Source: Actinomycetales bacterium Actino_02
GTDB taxonomy: Bacteria > Actinomycetota > Actinomycetes > Propionibacteriales > Propionibacteriaceae
Length of the DNA stretch: 52,262 bases
NCBI GenBank assembly: GCA_001603275.1
Contig: LUYM01000007.1
Span: forward strand, 1-52,262
Direction of reading: 5' to 3'
Made by a program: the position numbers and the translations under genes. Below the pieces are notes generated by a model that did not search any database, was not told where the DNA came from, and was given only the letters and a program-made list of their open reading frames with translations. This document shows, piece after piece, positions 43,006 to 52,025 of this stretch (within the stretch, counting starts at the first letter, position 1; every line of letters begins with the position of its first letter).

Positions 43006-44388
43006 ATGGATTTTGTGTCGTTCGCAGAACAGGCCCGTCGAGTCGCTGCCGGTGAGGTGACCTCGGCGGAGCTGGTCGAGCAGTCCCTTGAGCAGATCCG
43101 CCGGCTGGATCACCGGCTCAACGCCTTCGTGGCGGTGCTGGACGAGCAGGCCCGGGCCGAGGCCGTCCAGCGGGACGCCACTCCGGCGACCGACCGCGGC
43201 CCACTGCATGGGGTGCCGATCGCGATCAAGGACGAAAACGACGTGGCCGGCCTGCCGACCGCCTACGGGGGTGCCGCCTTCAGCACCCCGGCTGCCGCCG
43301 ACAGCGAAGTGGTTCGTAAGCTGCGCGCAGCCGGCGCGGTGATCATCGGCAAGACCCGGATGCCGGAGTTCGGCATCTGGCCGTGGACCGAGACCAGCGC
43401 CAATGGGTACACCCGCAACCCCTGGAACCCGCTGCGCTCCACCGCAGGCTCGTCCGGCGGTTCGGCGGCGGCGGTGGCGTCCGGGATGGTGGCCGCGGCG
43501 ATCGGCGGGGATGGTGGTGGCTCGATCCGGCTGCCGTCGTCGTGGTGTGGCCTGTACGGGCTGAAGTGCCAGCGCGGCCGAACCAGCGCCTCACCGAATG
43601 CCCACCTGTGGCGCTCGCTGGGCGTGATCGGGCCGCTGACCAGGACCGTTGAGGACAGCGCGCTGATCTACGACGCCATCACCGGCTCCACGCCGATCGA
43701 TGCCTGGCAGGCCGAGCCGCTGCCGATCACCCTCACCCAGGCGTACCAGCGCGAACCCGGACGGCTCCGGATCGGCTACCTGACGAAGTTCGCCGGAGCG
43801 TCCGCCGATGCGGAGACCACCAAAGCCCTTCTTGATACCGCGGACGCCCTGGCCGAGCTCGGCCACCTCGTTGAGCCGGTGAATCCGAAGTTCCCGAACG
43901 TGGCGCTGACCTTCATGGCGCAGACTGCGGCCGGCGTGGCCGAAGAGGCGGCGCGGGCCGAACATCCCCAGCTCCTCGAGCGACGCACCCGCAATCTGAT
44001 GCGGCTGACCGCTCCGCTGCGCGGTTTGGCCGCCAAGGCCGAGCGGGACGGCCAGGCCGCCGGTGCCGCCTTCGCGGCCGACTATTTCGCCAGCCACGAT
44101 CTGTTGCTGATGCCGACCACGCCGACCCCGGCCGTCCCGGTCGGTCAGCTGGATGGACGTGGCGCGCTGGCCGCCACCGGTCCGGCGACGGCCACGTCGG
44201 GGTTCACCTCGATCTGGAATGTGCTGGGCAATCCGGCCGCGGCGATCCCGTCCGGCTTCAGCGCCGACGGGCTGCCACTGAGCGTCCAGCTGGTCGGCGC
44301 ACCCAACAGTGAGCCGACCCTGATCCAGGTGTCGGCCCAGCTGGAGCGGATTCGTCCGTGGGCCCAGGCGGTTCCGCCGCTGAGCTAG
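43006..44388 (+). CDS. Amidase (amidase signature family)
   Basis: This 460-residue serine amidase has the Ser-cisSer-Lys triad visible as K75 (PIAIKDEND), the cis-Ser in TAGSSGGS (146-153) and the nucleophile S173 in GGDGGGSIRLP. The family ranges from GatA to indoleacetamide and peptide-amide hydrolases; gatB/gatC are not adjacent, so this is a stand-alone amidase of unknown substrate. The ATG at 43006 is preferred to an ATG 12 codons upstream because GATGAT (a weak -10) ends six bases before it and the family starts here. Confidence 0.9.
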   Translation: MDFVSFAEQARRVAAGEVTSAELVEQSLEQIRRLDHRLNAFVAVLDEQARAEAVQRDATPATDRGPLHGVPIAIKDENDVAGLPTAYGGAAFSTPAAADSEVVRKLRAAGAVIIGKTRMPEFGIWPWTETSANGYTRNPWNPLRSTAGSSGGSAAAVASGMVAAAIGGDGGGSIRLPSSWCGLYGLKCQRGRTSASPNAHLWRSLGVIGPLTRTVEDSALIYDAITGSTPIDAWQAEPLPITLTQAYQREPGRLRIGYLTKFAGASADAETTKALLDTADALAELGHLVEPVNPKFPNVALTFMAQTAAGVAEEAARAEHPQLLERRTRNLMRLTAPLRGLAAKAERDGQAAGAAFAADYFASHDLLLMPTTPTPAVPVGQLDGRGALAATGPATATSGFTSIWNVLGNPAAAIPSGFSADGLPLSVQLVGAPNSEPTLIQVSAQLERIRPWAQAVPPLS

Positions 44389-44422
44389 TCGACGCCGGTG
44401 CGGCGACGCCGCCGAGAACCCC

Positions 44423-44454
44423 CGCAGAAAATGGGGACTGTCCCCTTTTCTGCG
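44423..44454. repeat. Palindromic GGGGACTGTCCCC element, terminator-like
   Basis: CGCAGAAAA and TTTTCTGCG flank GGGGAC-T-GTCCCC, giving a 15-bp stem with one bulged T. It lies between the converging amidase and TetR genes, 8 bases before the TetR stop, and its A/T runs make it a plausible bidirectional terminator. The core belongs to the same GGGGAC/GTCCCC group as the other hairpin repeats in the window. Confidence 0.8.
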
Positions 44455-44461
44455 GCGTGGG

Positions 44462-45067
44462 CTAGGCGGACGGCTTGTCGTCGAGGATCAGTTCAGCCAG
44501 GCCACGGACTTCGGCCTTGAGTCGGTCGGAGATCGAGTCGGGGTCGGTGTCACCTTGCTTGCGCAGGATGGCCATCATCGCGACCATCACCACAGCGAAG
44601 GCGTTGGCGGCGGTCTGGTCATCGGCCGCCCGGAGCTGGGCGAGCTCGATCACCGGACGCCGCCGCAGACTCATCTGCTGCCAGAAGCTCAGCGCGAGCT
44701 CGGAGTACTGGTGCATGAGCGACTTCACCCGCAGGAAATTGCGTGGCACTTCGATGCTGGCCGCGACGAGGTCACACAGATCGTCCACCAGATTGCCGGT
44801 TCCGTTGAGGAAGCGATCGCGCGCCTCATCGCTGACTCGGGCCTCGGTGAGGTCGAAGGCCGCGGCCAGCTTGGTGGGGTAGTAGTTGAAGAACGTGCGC
44901 TCCGAGATGCCGACTTCGGCGCAGATCTCCTCGACAGTGACCCCCTCGGGGCTGCGTTCGCTGACCAGCCGCAAGGCGATGTCGTGGATCGCTAGGCGGG
45001 TGGCAAGCTTCTTGCGCTCACGCAGGGAGTCCAGTCGCTGCCCTCGGGCACTGTCCAGGTCACGCAT
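44462..45067 (-). CDS. TetR-family transcriptional regulator
   Basis: This 201-residue repressor has an N-terminal helix-turn-helix (about 18-64: ATRLAIHDIALRLV, VTVEEICAEVGISERTFFNYYPTK) and a helical ligand domain. It lies downstream of the efflux gene on the same strand and overlaps it by eight bases, so the two are co-transcribed. The likely operator is the palindrome in the efflux promoter, giving autoregulation induced by a transported compound. Confidence 0.92.
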   Translation of the reverse strand: MRDLDSARGQRLDSLRERKKLATRLAIHDIALRLVSERSPEGVTVEEICAEVGISERTFFNYYPTKLAAAFDLTEARVSDEARDRFLNGTGNLVDDLCDLVAASIEVPRNFLRVKSLMHQYSELALSFWQQMSLRRRPVIELAQLRAADDQTAANAFAVVMVAMMAILRKQGDTDPDSISDRLKAEVRGLAELILDDKPSA

Positions 45068-47747
45068 CTGCAGACTCCGCTTCGGCTGCGGCCTCGGCGG
45101 CCGCCGACTTCTCCTCCAGTGCCGAGCGGTTGCGCAGCGGCGGCACCTTGAAGAACAAGCTCAGCGCCAGGGCGGCCAGCATCACGATCAGGCCCACCCA
45201 GTAGATGGTCACCACGGAACCGTTGAAACCGGAAAGGAACGGCTCGGTCAGTCGCCGATCGGCTCCATTCACGAAGGACGTGTCACTGGCGTCGGTATCG
45301 GTCGAGACCGAATCGTTGGTGCCGGAGTTGATGGCGTCGATCATCGTGGGCACGAGCTGGTCGATGATCGCCCGGCGCTGCACCGGATCGGAGAAGTCGA
45401 TGGTCAGCTTGTGATCGACAACGCTGAGGTGGCGCTCGTCGGCCACCGTCTGCAGGGCCTTGTCCTCTGCATCCGGGAGCAGCTCGGCAACCTTGTCGTC
45501 GATCACCTTCTCGATCCCGGAGAGTTTGCGGACGCCCTGGCCGACCTTCTCGGCGCCATCGGCCGCGCCGCTGGCACCAGTGCTGAGCAGTGAGCCCTTG
45601 TCGGCGGCGGTGGTAGCACCCGTGGCCAATGCCTGGGTGCCGGTGGCCAACTGCTGCAGACCGCCGGCCAGCTGAGAGGTGCCACCGGCCAGCTGGCTCG
45701 CCCCACCGGACAGCCCGGTCAATGATTCGGACAGGCCCGGCTTTCCGGAGGAGCCGTTCAGGGCGCCGTCCACGCCATGGACGTCGTCGCCGAGCGAGCT
45801 CAGCGCGCTGGCCAGGGCATCCCGGTCGGCGTCGAGCTTGGCGCAGGAGGCGCTGTCGCCGCCGTCGCACGCGGTGAGGTCGGACGACAGATCGTCCAGG
45901 GCCGCCTTGGCCTTGTCGTAGTGGGACGATCCGTCCCCGGCGAGTCCGGCAACTTGCTTCTCCGCATCGCTGACCTGGCCGAGCCCGCCGGCCAGCTGGC
46001 CGATGCCGTCACTGAGTTGGCCCGCGGCGGTGGCGATTTTGCCGGTGCCGGTGGCCAGTTGCTGGGCTCCGGCGCCGATCTTGCCGACGCCGTCGACGAA
46101 CGCGCCAGTGCCGTCGGCCAGCTTGCCCAGACCCGAGCTCAGCGAATCCACGCCGTCGGCGAGCTTGCCGGCGCCCTCGGCCGACTTGGTGTGCGCAGCC
46201 TCGGAGACCTTCTCGCGCAGCTTCTGCTCGACGGCGTCCTTCACCTGCTTGGTGGCGGTGTCCATGCTGTCGTCGAGCTGGGTGTGCAGCTTGTCCAGCG
46301 TCGAGGACCACATCTTGTCCATCACGGCTCGGTTAGCCGGGGCCGAGGCCACGGCCGGGTCGAGTGCGGCGTCCAGAGCGTTGGTCAGGGTGTCTCGATC
46401 GGTGAGCGAGTTGGTGATGTTCGTCGGCAATACCGTGAACAGCACCGAGAGCAGCACGGCGGTACCCAAGGTGCCGCCGATCTGCCGGAAGAAGGCCGCC
46501 GAGCTGGTCGAGACGCCGATGTCCTGGGCCGGCGCGGACGCCTGCGCGGCCAAGGTCAGGGTCTGCATCAACTGGCCGAGGCCGGCGCCGATGACGAACA
46601 TCGCGATCATCAGGTACCACGAGGGCAGATCCGCGGTGATCTGGGTCAGAATCGCGAAGCCCAAGGCGGTGGTCGCGGTGCCGGTGATCGGGAAGATCCG
46701 GTAGCGGCCGGTGCGTCCGATCAGCTGACCGACGCCGATCGAGGCGATCATCACGCCGGCCATCATCGGCAAGGTGGCCAGGCCGGACTGGGTCGGGGTC
46801 AGGCCGTTCACGATCTGCAGGTACAGCGGGATCGTCATCATGGCGCCGAACATCCCGAAGCCGACCAGCACGCTCAGCACGATGGTCATCGAGAAGGCCT
46901 TCGAGTCGAACAGGTGCAGCGGAATGATCGCGTCGGTCCCCATGGCCCGCTCGACCAGCAGGAAGCCGACCGCTCCGGCTGCACCCAGCGCGTAGCAGGC
47001 GATGGCCGCCGGCGAGGTCCAGCCCCAGTCGCGACCCTGCTCGGCGATCAGCAGCAGCGGCACCAAGGTGCCGACCACCAAAGTGGCGCCCCACCAGTCG
47101 ACCCGTGGACGAGCGTGCGGGATGTGCGGCAGGTGCAGGAAGGTGATCACGATGGCCAGCGCGACGATGCCGACCGGCACGTTCACCAGGAACACCCAGC
47201 GCCAGCCGGAGATCCAGGCGATCTCGGGAGTGCCGGCGAAGACCCCGCCGATCAGCGGGCCGACCACCGAGGCCACGCCGAAGGTGGCCATGAAGTAGCC
47301 CTGGTATTTGGCTCGCTCCCGCGGAGCCATGATGTCGCCCATGATGGCCAGCGGCAGCGCCATCAGGCCGCCGGCGCCCAGCCCTTGGAAGCCGCGGAAG
47401 GCGGCCAGCATCAGCATCGAGGTGGAGAAGCTGGACAGCAGCGAGCCGAGCACGAAGATCGAGATGCTGATGATGAACAGCGGGCGGCGTCCGAACAGGT
47501 CGGACAGCTTGCCGTACAGCGGCGTGGTCACCGTGGCGGCGATCATGTACGCGGTGGTTACCCAAGCCTGCTGGTCCAGTCCGTGCAGGTCGTCCCCGAT
47601 GGTGCGGATCGCCGTGCCGACGATCGTCTGGTCGAGGGACGACAAGAACATGCCGGCCATCAGGCCGTACACGACGAACAGAATCTGCCGATGGTTCATC
47701 AGCGGCTGGGTGGCCTCGACGTCGGGGCGAGTAGCTAACGCGGTCAT
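45060..47747 (-). CDS. MFS drug-efflux transporter (DHA2, EmrB/QacA type) with a large extracytoplasmic heptad-repeat insertion
   Basis: This 895-residue protein is nearly twice the usual DHA2 length. Thirteen membrane helices occupy residues 22-440, with DHA2 motifs LDQTIVGTAI (38-47) and GKLSDLFGRRP (79-89). A last helix is at about 845-867. Between helices 13 and 14 lies a ~400-residue hydrophilic section (441-844) dominated by heptads of the LxxGxxx type, such as QLATGTGKIATAAGQLSDG, in two blocks (524-595 and 676-745), with Cys627 and Cys635 between them. Similar Leu-x-x-Gly heptads occur in YhgE/Pip and MmpL-like proteins. The section should be outside the cell. The ATG at 47747 has GAGGC upstream. 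Confidence 0.9.
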   Translation of the reverse strand: MTALATRPDVEATQPLMNHRQILFVVYGLMAGMFLSSLDQTIVGTAIRTIGDDLHGLDQQAWVTTAYMIAATVTTPLYGKLSDLFGRRPLFIISISIFVLGSLLSSFSTSMLMLAAFRGFQGLGAGGLMALPLAIMGDIMAPRERAKYQGYFMATFGVASVVGPLIGGVFAGTPEIAWISGWRWVFLVNVPVGIVALAIVITFLHLPHIPHARPRVDWWGATLVVGTLVPLLLIAEQGRDWGWTSPAAIACYALGAAGAVGFLLVERAMGTDAIIPLHLFDSKAFSMTIVLSVLVGFGMFGAMMTIPLYLQIVNGLTPTQSGLATLPMMAGVMIASIGVGQLIGRTGRYRIFPITGTATTALGFAILTQITADLPSWYLMIAMFVIGAGLGQLMQTLTLAAQASAPAQDIGVSTSSAAFFRQIGGTLGTAVLLSVLFTVLPTNITNSLTDRDTLTNALDAALDPAVASAPANRAVMDKMWSSTLDKLHTQLDDSMDTATKQVKDAVEQKLREKVSEAAHTKSAEGAGKLADGVDSLSSGLGKLADGTGAFVDGVGKIGAGAQQLATGTGKIATAAGQLSDGIGQLAGGLGQVSDAEKQVAGLAGDGSSHYDKAKAALDDLSSDLTACDGGDSASCAKLDADRDALASALSSLGDDVHGVDGALNGSSGKPGLSESLTGLSGGASQLAGGTSQLAGGLQQLATGTQALATGATTAADKGSLLSTGASGAADGAEKVGQGVRKLSGIEKVIDDKVAELLPDAEDKALQTVADERHLSVVDHKLTIDFSDPVQRRAIIDQLVPTMIDAINSGTNDSVSTDTDASDTSFVNGADRRLTEPFLSGFNGSVVTIYWVGLIVMLAALALSLFFKVPPLRNRSALEEKSAAAEAAAEAESADA

Positions 47748-47769
47748 TCAGAGCCTCATCAAACGAACA

Positions 47770-47829
47770 GCGCCACTGCATCGTGCAGCGGCGCAGTCAT
47801 TACAGTACTGCAAGTTTGCAGGACTGCAA
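47770..47829 (-). promoter_or_regulatory. Promoter, TetR-type operator and leader hairpin of the MFS-tetR operon
   Basis: On the minus strand -35 TTGCAG (complement of 47824-47829) and -10 TACTGT (complement of 47802-47807) are 16 bp apart. The perfect palindrome CTGCAAGTTTGCAG (47808-47821) lies wholly within the spacer, ideal for a repressor. In the leader, GCGCCACTGC (47770-47779) and GCAGCGGCGC (47785-47794) form a 10-bp hairpin with one G-T pair. Confidence 0.7.
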
Positions 47830-47839
47830 AAATCTGAGG

Positions 47840-48658
47840 CTACCGATCCTCGACCGAGTACGGCAGGTCGTTGATGCCGCTCAGCTGGACGGCCAGCTGC
47901 CGGCTCAGCCGATCCTGAGCCGCTTGTTCGCGGCGGCGATGCTCGAACAGGACCGCGGAGATGAACTGCTCGGGGTAGGTGCCCCACGGCGGTGCCGGTG
48001 CCACGAACAACTCCAGCTGGGCGGCGAGCCGCAGCCCCAGCCGATGCCGGATCGCCGGCGGGAACCGGTGGGCCCGACCCAGGAACTGCCGTGCCCGCAG
48101 GGCCAGGCCGCTGGGCAGCGGACGCAGATCGGTCGTGGCCACCCAACCGGCCAACTCCATCGGCAGGTACAGCGGGGGAGCGAAGCCGGACGCTCCGCGC
48201 ACGCGGATCGCGTACGTGCCGGCCAGATAGTCGCCGACCCGCTTGCCGCGGTCGTTGAGCATCGAGACCAGGAAGGCCAAACCGCCGAACAGCATCCACA
48301 ACTCGAAGAAGCCGACCAGGGCCCGTACCGAGGTGTGCCGCAGCCGAACCGGCCCGCCGTCATCGCGGACGATCTGCAGGCCCAGCGCCAGCTTGCCCAG
48401 CGACCGTCCCCGGCTCAGCGTCTCGACCGTGATCGGAACCCCGATGAACAGCACCACGATGGCCACATAGATGACCGCCCGGGCCAGCGCCGTATCCAGG
48501 TCCGCGGTGTCCCAGACCAGCGGCACCATCATGAAGGAGACGAAGACGACGAAGACTGTGGCGGCGGCGTCGATCAGCCAGGCGGCCGCTCGAGCCAGCA
48601 CCGAGGCCGGGCTGATCTGCAGGGCAACGCCCTCTCCGGTGAGGATCTCTTCGGCCAC
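47840..48658 (-). CDS. RDD-family membrane protein
   Basis: This 272-residue protein has an RDD domain (about 17-155) with three or four membrane helices. The eponymous residues are visible in ARAAAWLIDAAATVF, GRSLGKLALGLQIVRDDGG and DRGKRVGDYLAGTYAIR. The C-terminal ~110 residues are soluble and basic. RDD proteins may transport ions or solutes; the role is unknown. The start is GTG (complement of 48656-48658), with TAGCCT (complement of 48665-48670) six bases upstream. It diverges from spoIIM, a pairing conserved in actinobacteria. Confidence 0.9.
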   Translation of the reverse strand: MAEEILTGEGVALQISPASVLARAAAWLIDAAATVFVVFVSFMMVPLVWDTADLDTALARAVIYVAIVVLFIGVPITVETLSRGRSLGKLALGLQIVRDDGGPVRLRHTSVRALVGFFELWMLFGGLAFLVSMLNDRGKRVGDYLAGTYAIRVRGASGFAPPLYLPMELAGWVATTDLRPLPSGLALRARQFLGRAHRFPPAIRHRLGLRLAAQLELFVAPAPPWGTYPEQFISAVLFEHRRREQAAQDRLSRQLAVQLSGINDLPYSVEDR

Positions 48659-48715
48659 GGGACGAGGCTATCCGCGTTCGGCCTGATTACGGCCGATTCC
48701 CACCGGATTCGCGGC

Positions 48716-48727
48716 TAGGCTGCCCGC
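48716..48727 (+). promoter_or_regulatory. -10 element for the leaderless SpoIIM-family gene
   Basis: TAGGCT (48716-48721) ends six bases before the GTG at 48728. The RDD gene has a mirror-image arrangement 70 bp away, so two leaderless promoters lie back to back. Confidence 0.6.
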
Positions 48728-49723
48728 GTGGACATCGACGTGTTCGCCAGTGCCCGGAGCGCCGGCTGGCAGCGGCTGCAAGCACTGTCGGCCCAGCGTC
48801 GGCTGACCGGGGCGGAGGCGGACGAGTTGGTCCGGCTCTACCGGCAAGGTGCCACCCACCTGTCTTTGCTGCGAACCAACGCACCCGATCCGGTGCTGGT
48901 CTCCCAGCTGTCGGTGACGCTGGTCAAGGCTCGCTCCCGGATCGCCAGCCCGCACGACCTGACCTGGTCGCAGGTGCTCGGCTTCTTCACCCGGACGATT
49001 CCGTCCGCGCTGTATCGGGTCCGTTGGTGGGCGGTGGCGACCGCGCTGCTCAGCGTGCTGGTCGCGGTGATCTCCGGCTGGTGGTCGGTCACCCACCCCG
49101 AGTTGCTCGCCGCCGTGGTGCCGCCGGTCGAGCAGCGGGAGATCGCCGAGCACGCCTTCGCGTCCTACTACTCCGAATACCCCAGTGCCAGCTTCTCCGC
49201 GCAGGTGTGGACGAACAACGCCTTCATCGCTGCGCTCTGCGTGGCCACCGGAATCACCGGGCTCTACCCGGCTCACGTGATGTTCGAGAACGCGCTCAAC
49301 GTGGGGGTGATGGGGGCGGTGATGCACGTTCAGGACGCCGACTGGGTGTTCTGGTCGCTGATCCTGCCGCACGGCCTGCTGGAGCTCAGCTGCGTCTTCG
49401 TGGCCGGAGCAGCCGGGATGCGGCTGGCCTGGGCCTGGCTGGTGCCCGGCACCCGGACCCGGCGGCAGAGCCTGGCCGAGGAGGGCCGCACCACGATGGC
49501 CGTGGTGGTCGCGCTGACCATCGCCTTGGGTGTCAGCGGTCTGGTCGAAGGCTTCGTCACCGGTTCGCACATGGATCCGTGGCTGAAGATCGGCCTGGGT
49601 GCGCTGCTGTTCGCCGGCTTTTGGGTGGTGGTCTTCGGAGTGGGACGGCGTGCGGTCCTGATCGGCACCGACCCAGGGTTGAATCAAGAGGAGCGGGCCA
49701 GCCTGGTCCCGGTGGCCGGCTGA
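48728..49723 (+). CDS. Stage II sporulation protein M (SpoIIM/DUF95) family membrane protein
   Basis: This 331-residue protein has a helical cytoplasmic N-terminus (about 1-98, AGWQRLQALSAQRRLTGAEADEL) and roughly five membrane helices. Conserved features are the NNAFIAALCVATGITGLYPA segment and VFWSLILPHGLLELSCVFVAGAAGMRLAWA with its HGxxE motif. In Bacillus SpoIIM belongs to the engulfment complex, but this actinobacterial branch occurs in non-sporulating species beside MoxR/DUF58, so sporulation is not implied. It converges with the DUF58 gene, with one base between the stops. Confidence 0.9.
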   Translation: MDIDVFASARSAGWQRLQALSAQRRLTGAEADELVRLYRQGATHLSLLRTNAPDPVLVSQLSVTLVKARSRIASPHDLTWSQVLGFFTRTIPSALYRVRWWAVATALLSVLVAVISGWWSVTHPELLAAVVPPVEQREIAEHAFASYYSEYPSASFSAQVWTNNAFIAALCVATGITGLYPAHVMFENALNVGVMGAVMHVQDADWVFWSLILPHGLLELSCVFVAGAAGMRLAWAWLVPGTRTRRQSLAEEGRTTMAVVVALTIALGVSGLVEGFVTGSHMDPWLKIGLGALLFAGFWVVVFGVGRRAVLIGTDPGLNQEERASLVPVAG

Positions 49724-49724
49724 G

Positions 49725-51032
49725 CTACAGCCGTCCGGCTGCCTTCAAGGCCAGATACCGGTCGCAAACGGCCGGTGCCAGTCCGTCCGGGTCGGCCTGG
49801 ACGACATCTACGCCGAGCCGTCCGACCCGCTGAACCAATGCCTGGGTGCCCAGCCAGAGCCGGGCGTCGGCGGCGGCGTCGTAGGCCTCGGTGGCGGTGG
49901 CCGGTGCGGTGCCGGCGGCGGCCGTGCGCGGGTCGGTGACGTGGGCGATCAGCACCTGGTGAGCCGTGCTGAGCCCGGCCAGCACGGTGCCGACCCCGTC
50001 GGCGTAGAGCGCCGGGTCCAGCCCGGTGACCAGGATCACCAGGCTGCGCTGGCGGCACAGCTGAGCGACCTGCTCGGCGATCTGGGTCCAGTCCGGCTCG
50101 CCGAGCACCGGCTCGACCTGGCTGAGACCGTCGGCGAAGGCGGCCAGCACCGAGCCCTTTCCGGTGCCGGGCAGTCGCAGCCGGATCTGCTGATCGGCGA
50201 CCAGCAGGCTGATCCGGTCGCCGGAGGCAGCGCCGAGGGCGGCCATCAGCAGGCAGGTCTCGATGCCGGCATCCAGTCGGGTCTGGTCGCTGCCGTCGCG
50301 CCCGGTCAGTCGTCCGGCCGCCCAGCGGGAGGTGTCCAGGACGATCAGGATGTGCCGGTCGCGCTCCGGGCGCCAGGTGCGCACCATGGTCTTGGTGGCC
50401 CGAGCCGAGGCCCGCCAGTCGATCGATCGGACGTCATCGCCGATCGCATACTCGCGCAACGAGTCGAACTCGGTGCCCTGGCCGCGGACGTGCACCGACG
50501 CCTGGCCGTCCATCTCGCGCAGCCGAGCCAGCCGGTAGGGCAGCTGGCTGCGGGAGCGAAACTCCGGCAGCACCCGCAGCACCCCGGGCACCGGGATCGT
50601 CTGCTGGCGGGCGGCCAGGCCGAGCGGGCCGAAGGAGCGGACGGTCACCCCGCCGGCGGCCAGGTCGCCGCGCCGGGACGGCATCAGCTGGGTCGTCTGC
50701 CGCAGCGACTCGCCACCGCGCAGCACCAGCCGGGGGCGCTCCATCGCCGGGTGTGCGCTCGGTGGCCAGGCGTCGCGCAGCTGCAGCCGGGCGGTGCGCC
50801 CGGACGGATTGGTCACGGTCAGTCGGGAGCGGGCCGGCTGGCTGAGTCGGACGCTGCTGGGCAGGTCACGGCTGAGCAGCAGCCGCTGTGGGGCCAGCGC
50901 CAGCAGCAGATCGACCCCGACCAGGGCAGCGACCAGCAGCGCCCAGCCCAGCACCGCCAGCGGGGCCGGCCAGAGCACCACCGGGATGATCCCGATCAGG
51001 GCCAGCAGCGGCACCCGTCCCGAAATGGCCAT
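49725..51032 (-). CDS. DUF58 protein
   Basis: This 435-residue protein has two N-terminal membrane helices (about 8-48), a beta-rich extracytoplasmic or linker domain and a C-terminal DUF58/VWA-like domain. The DUF58 signature is SLREYAIGDDVRSIDWRASARATKTMVRTW, followed by HILIVLDTSRW, a MIDAS-like DxSx pattern. DUF58 proteins work with MoxR ATPases in envelope or complex assembly. It starts nine bases after the moxR stop, so the two are co-transcribed. Confidence 0.92.
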   Translation of the reverse strand: MAISGRVPLLALIGIIPVVLWPAPLAVLGWALLVAALVGVDLLLALAPQRLLLSRDLPSSVRLSQPARSRLTVTNPSGRTARLQLRDAWPPSAHPAMERPRLVLRGGESLRQTTQLMPSRRGDLAAGGVTVRSFGPLGLAARQQTIPVPGVLRVLPEFRSRSQLPYRLARLREMDGQASVHVRGQGTEFDSLREYAIGDDVRSIDWRASARATKTMVRTWRPERDRHILIVLDTSRWAAGRLTGRDGSDQTRLDAGIETCLLMAALGAASGDRISLLVADQQIRLRLPGTGKGSVLAAFADGLSQVEPVLGEPDWTQIAEQVAQLCRQRSLVILVTGLDPALYADGVGTVLAGLSTAHQVLIAHVTDPRTAAAGTAPATATEAYDAAADARLWLGTQALVQRVGRLGVDVVQADPDGLAPAVCDRYLALKAAGRL

Positions 51033-51041
51033 CGCGGACTC

Positions 51042-52025
51042 TCAGCGCGGCACCGGCAGCGAGGCCAGCACGTTGGCGAGCACTCCGGCGGCGGTGGTGC
51101 CGTCCAGCTGCGCCTCGGTGCGGATCGCCAGCCGGTGTCCCAGCGTTGCCGGTGCCATGGCCTTCACGTCGTCGGGCGTGACGAAGTCGCGCCCGTTCAG
51201 CCAGGCCCAAGCGCGAGCCGTCTTCAGCAGCGCCGTGGCACCACGCGGAGAGGCGCCCAGCGAGACCGACGGTGCCGAGCGGGTGGCTCGGCACAGGTCG
51301 ACCACGTAGGCCAGCACCTGATCGTCCACCCGGACGGCGGCGACCTGGGCCCGCGCGGCGACCAGATCGGACGGCCCGGCCACCGCGGACAACCCGGCAC
51401 CGGCCAGGTTGCGCGGATCGAAACCGGACGCGTGCCGACGCAGCACCTGGACCTCGTCGTCGCGTGGCGGTAGCGGCAGGGTCAGCTTGAGCAGGAAGCG
51501 GTCCAGCTGTGCCTCGGGCAGCGGGTAGGTGCCCTCGTACTCGACCGGGTTCTGGGTGGCGATCACCATGAACGGATCCGGCAGCGGCCGCGGGGTGCCG
51601 TCCACGCTGACCTGGCCCTCTTCCATGGCCTCCAGCAGCGCGGCCTGGGTCTTCGGTGGCGTCCGGTTGATCTCGTCGGCGAGCAGCAGGTTGGTGAACA
51701 CCGGTCCGGGCCGGAAGTCGAAGCGGGCGGCCTGGGCGTCGTAGATCAGCGAACCGGTGACGTCGCCCGGCATCAGGTCGGGAGTGAACTGAACCCGTTT
51801 GGTGCCCAGCTCCAGGCTGGCTGCCAGTGAGCGGACCAGCAGCGTCTTCGCGACGCCGGGGACGCCCTCCAGCAGCACATGGCCGCCGACCAGGAGGCCC
51901 ACCAGCAGTCCGGTGACCGCGCCGTTCTGACCGACCACCGCCTTGGCCACCTCGTCGCGGACCCGGCTCAGCGCCTCCTGCGCCGGGTTCAGGGCCGGAG
52001 CGGGCGCGAAGTTCTGATCACTCAT
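51042..52025 (-). CDS. MoxR-family AAA ATPase
   Basis: This 327-residue chaperone-like ATPase has Walker A GVPGVAKT (about 54-61), Walker B LLADEINR and sensor segment VIATQNPVEYEGTYPLPEAQLDRF. The C-terminal lid includes GASPRGATALLKTARAWAWLNGRDFVTPDDV. It probably remodels the adjacent DUF58/DUF4350 system at the membrane. Its ATG (complement of 52023-52025) overlaps the end of the preceding gene by eight bases. Confidence 0.95.
   Translation of the reverse strand: MSDQNFAPAPALNPAQEALSRVRDEVAKAVVGQNGAVTGLLVGLLVGGHVLLEGVPGVAKTLLVRSLAASLELGTKRVQFTPDLMPGDVTGSLIYDAQAARFDFRPGPVFTNLLLADEINRTPPKTQAALLEAMEEGQVSVDGTPRPLPDPFMVIATQNPVEYEGTYPLPEAQLDRFLLKLTLPLPPRDDEVQVLRRHASGFDPRNLAGAGLSAVAGPSDLVAARAQVAAVRVDDQVLAYVVDLCRATRSAPSVSLGASPRGATALLKTARAWAWLNGRDFVTPDDVKAMAPATLGHRLAIRTEAQLDGTTAAGVLANVLASLPVPR

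Noticed and set aside
45777-47738. 653-residue frame antisense to the MFS gene
   Set aside because: Low-complexity His/Gly/Arg/Gln composition is typical of antisense frames in GC-rich DNA.
48728-49723. Evidence for sporulation
   Set aside because: SpoIIM-family proteins are common in non-sporulating actinobacteria beside MoxR/DUF58, and no other sporulation gene is in the window.
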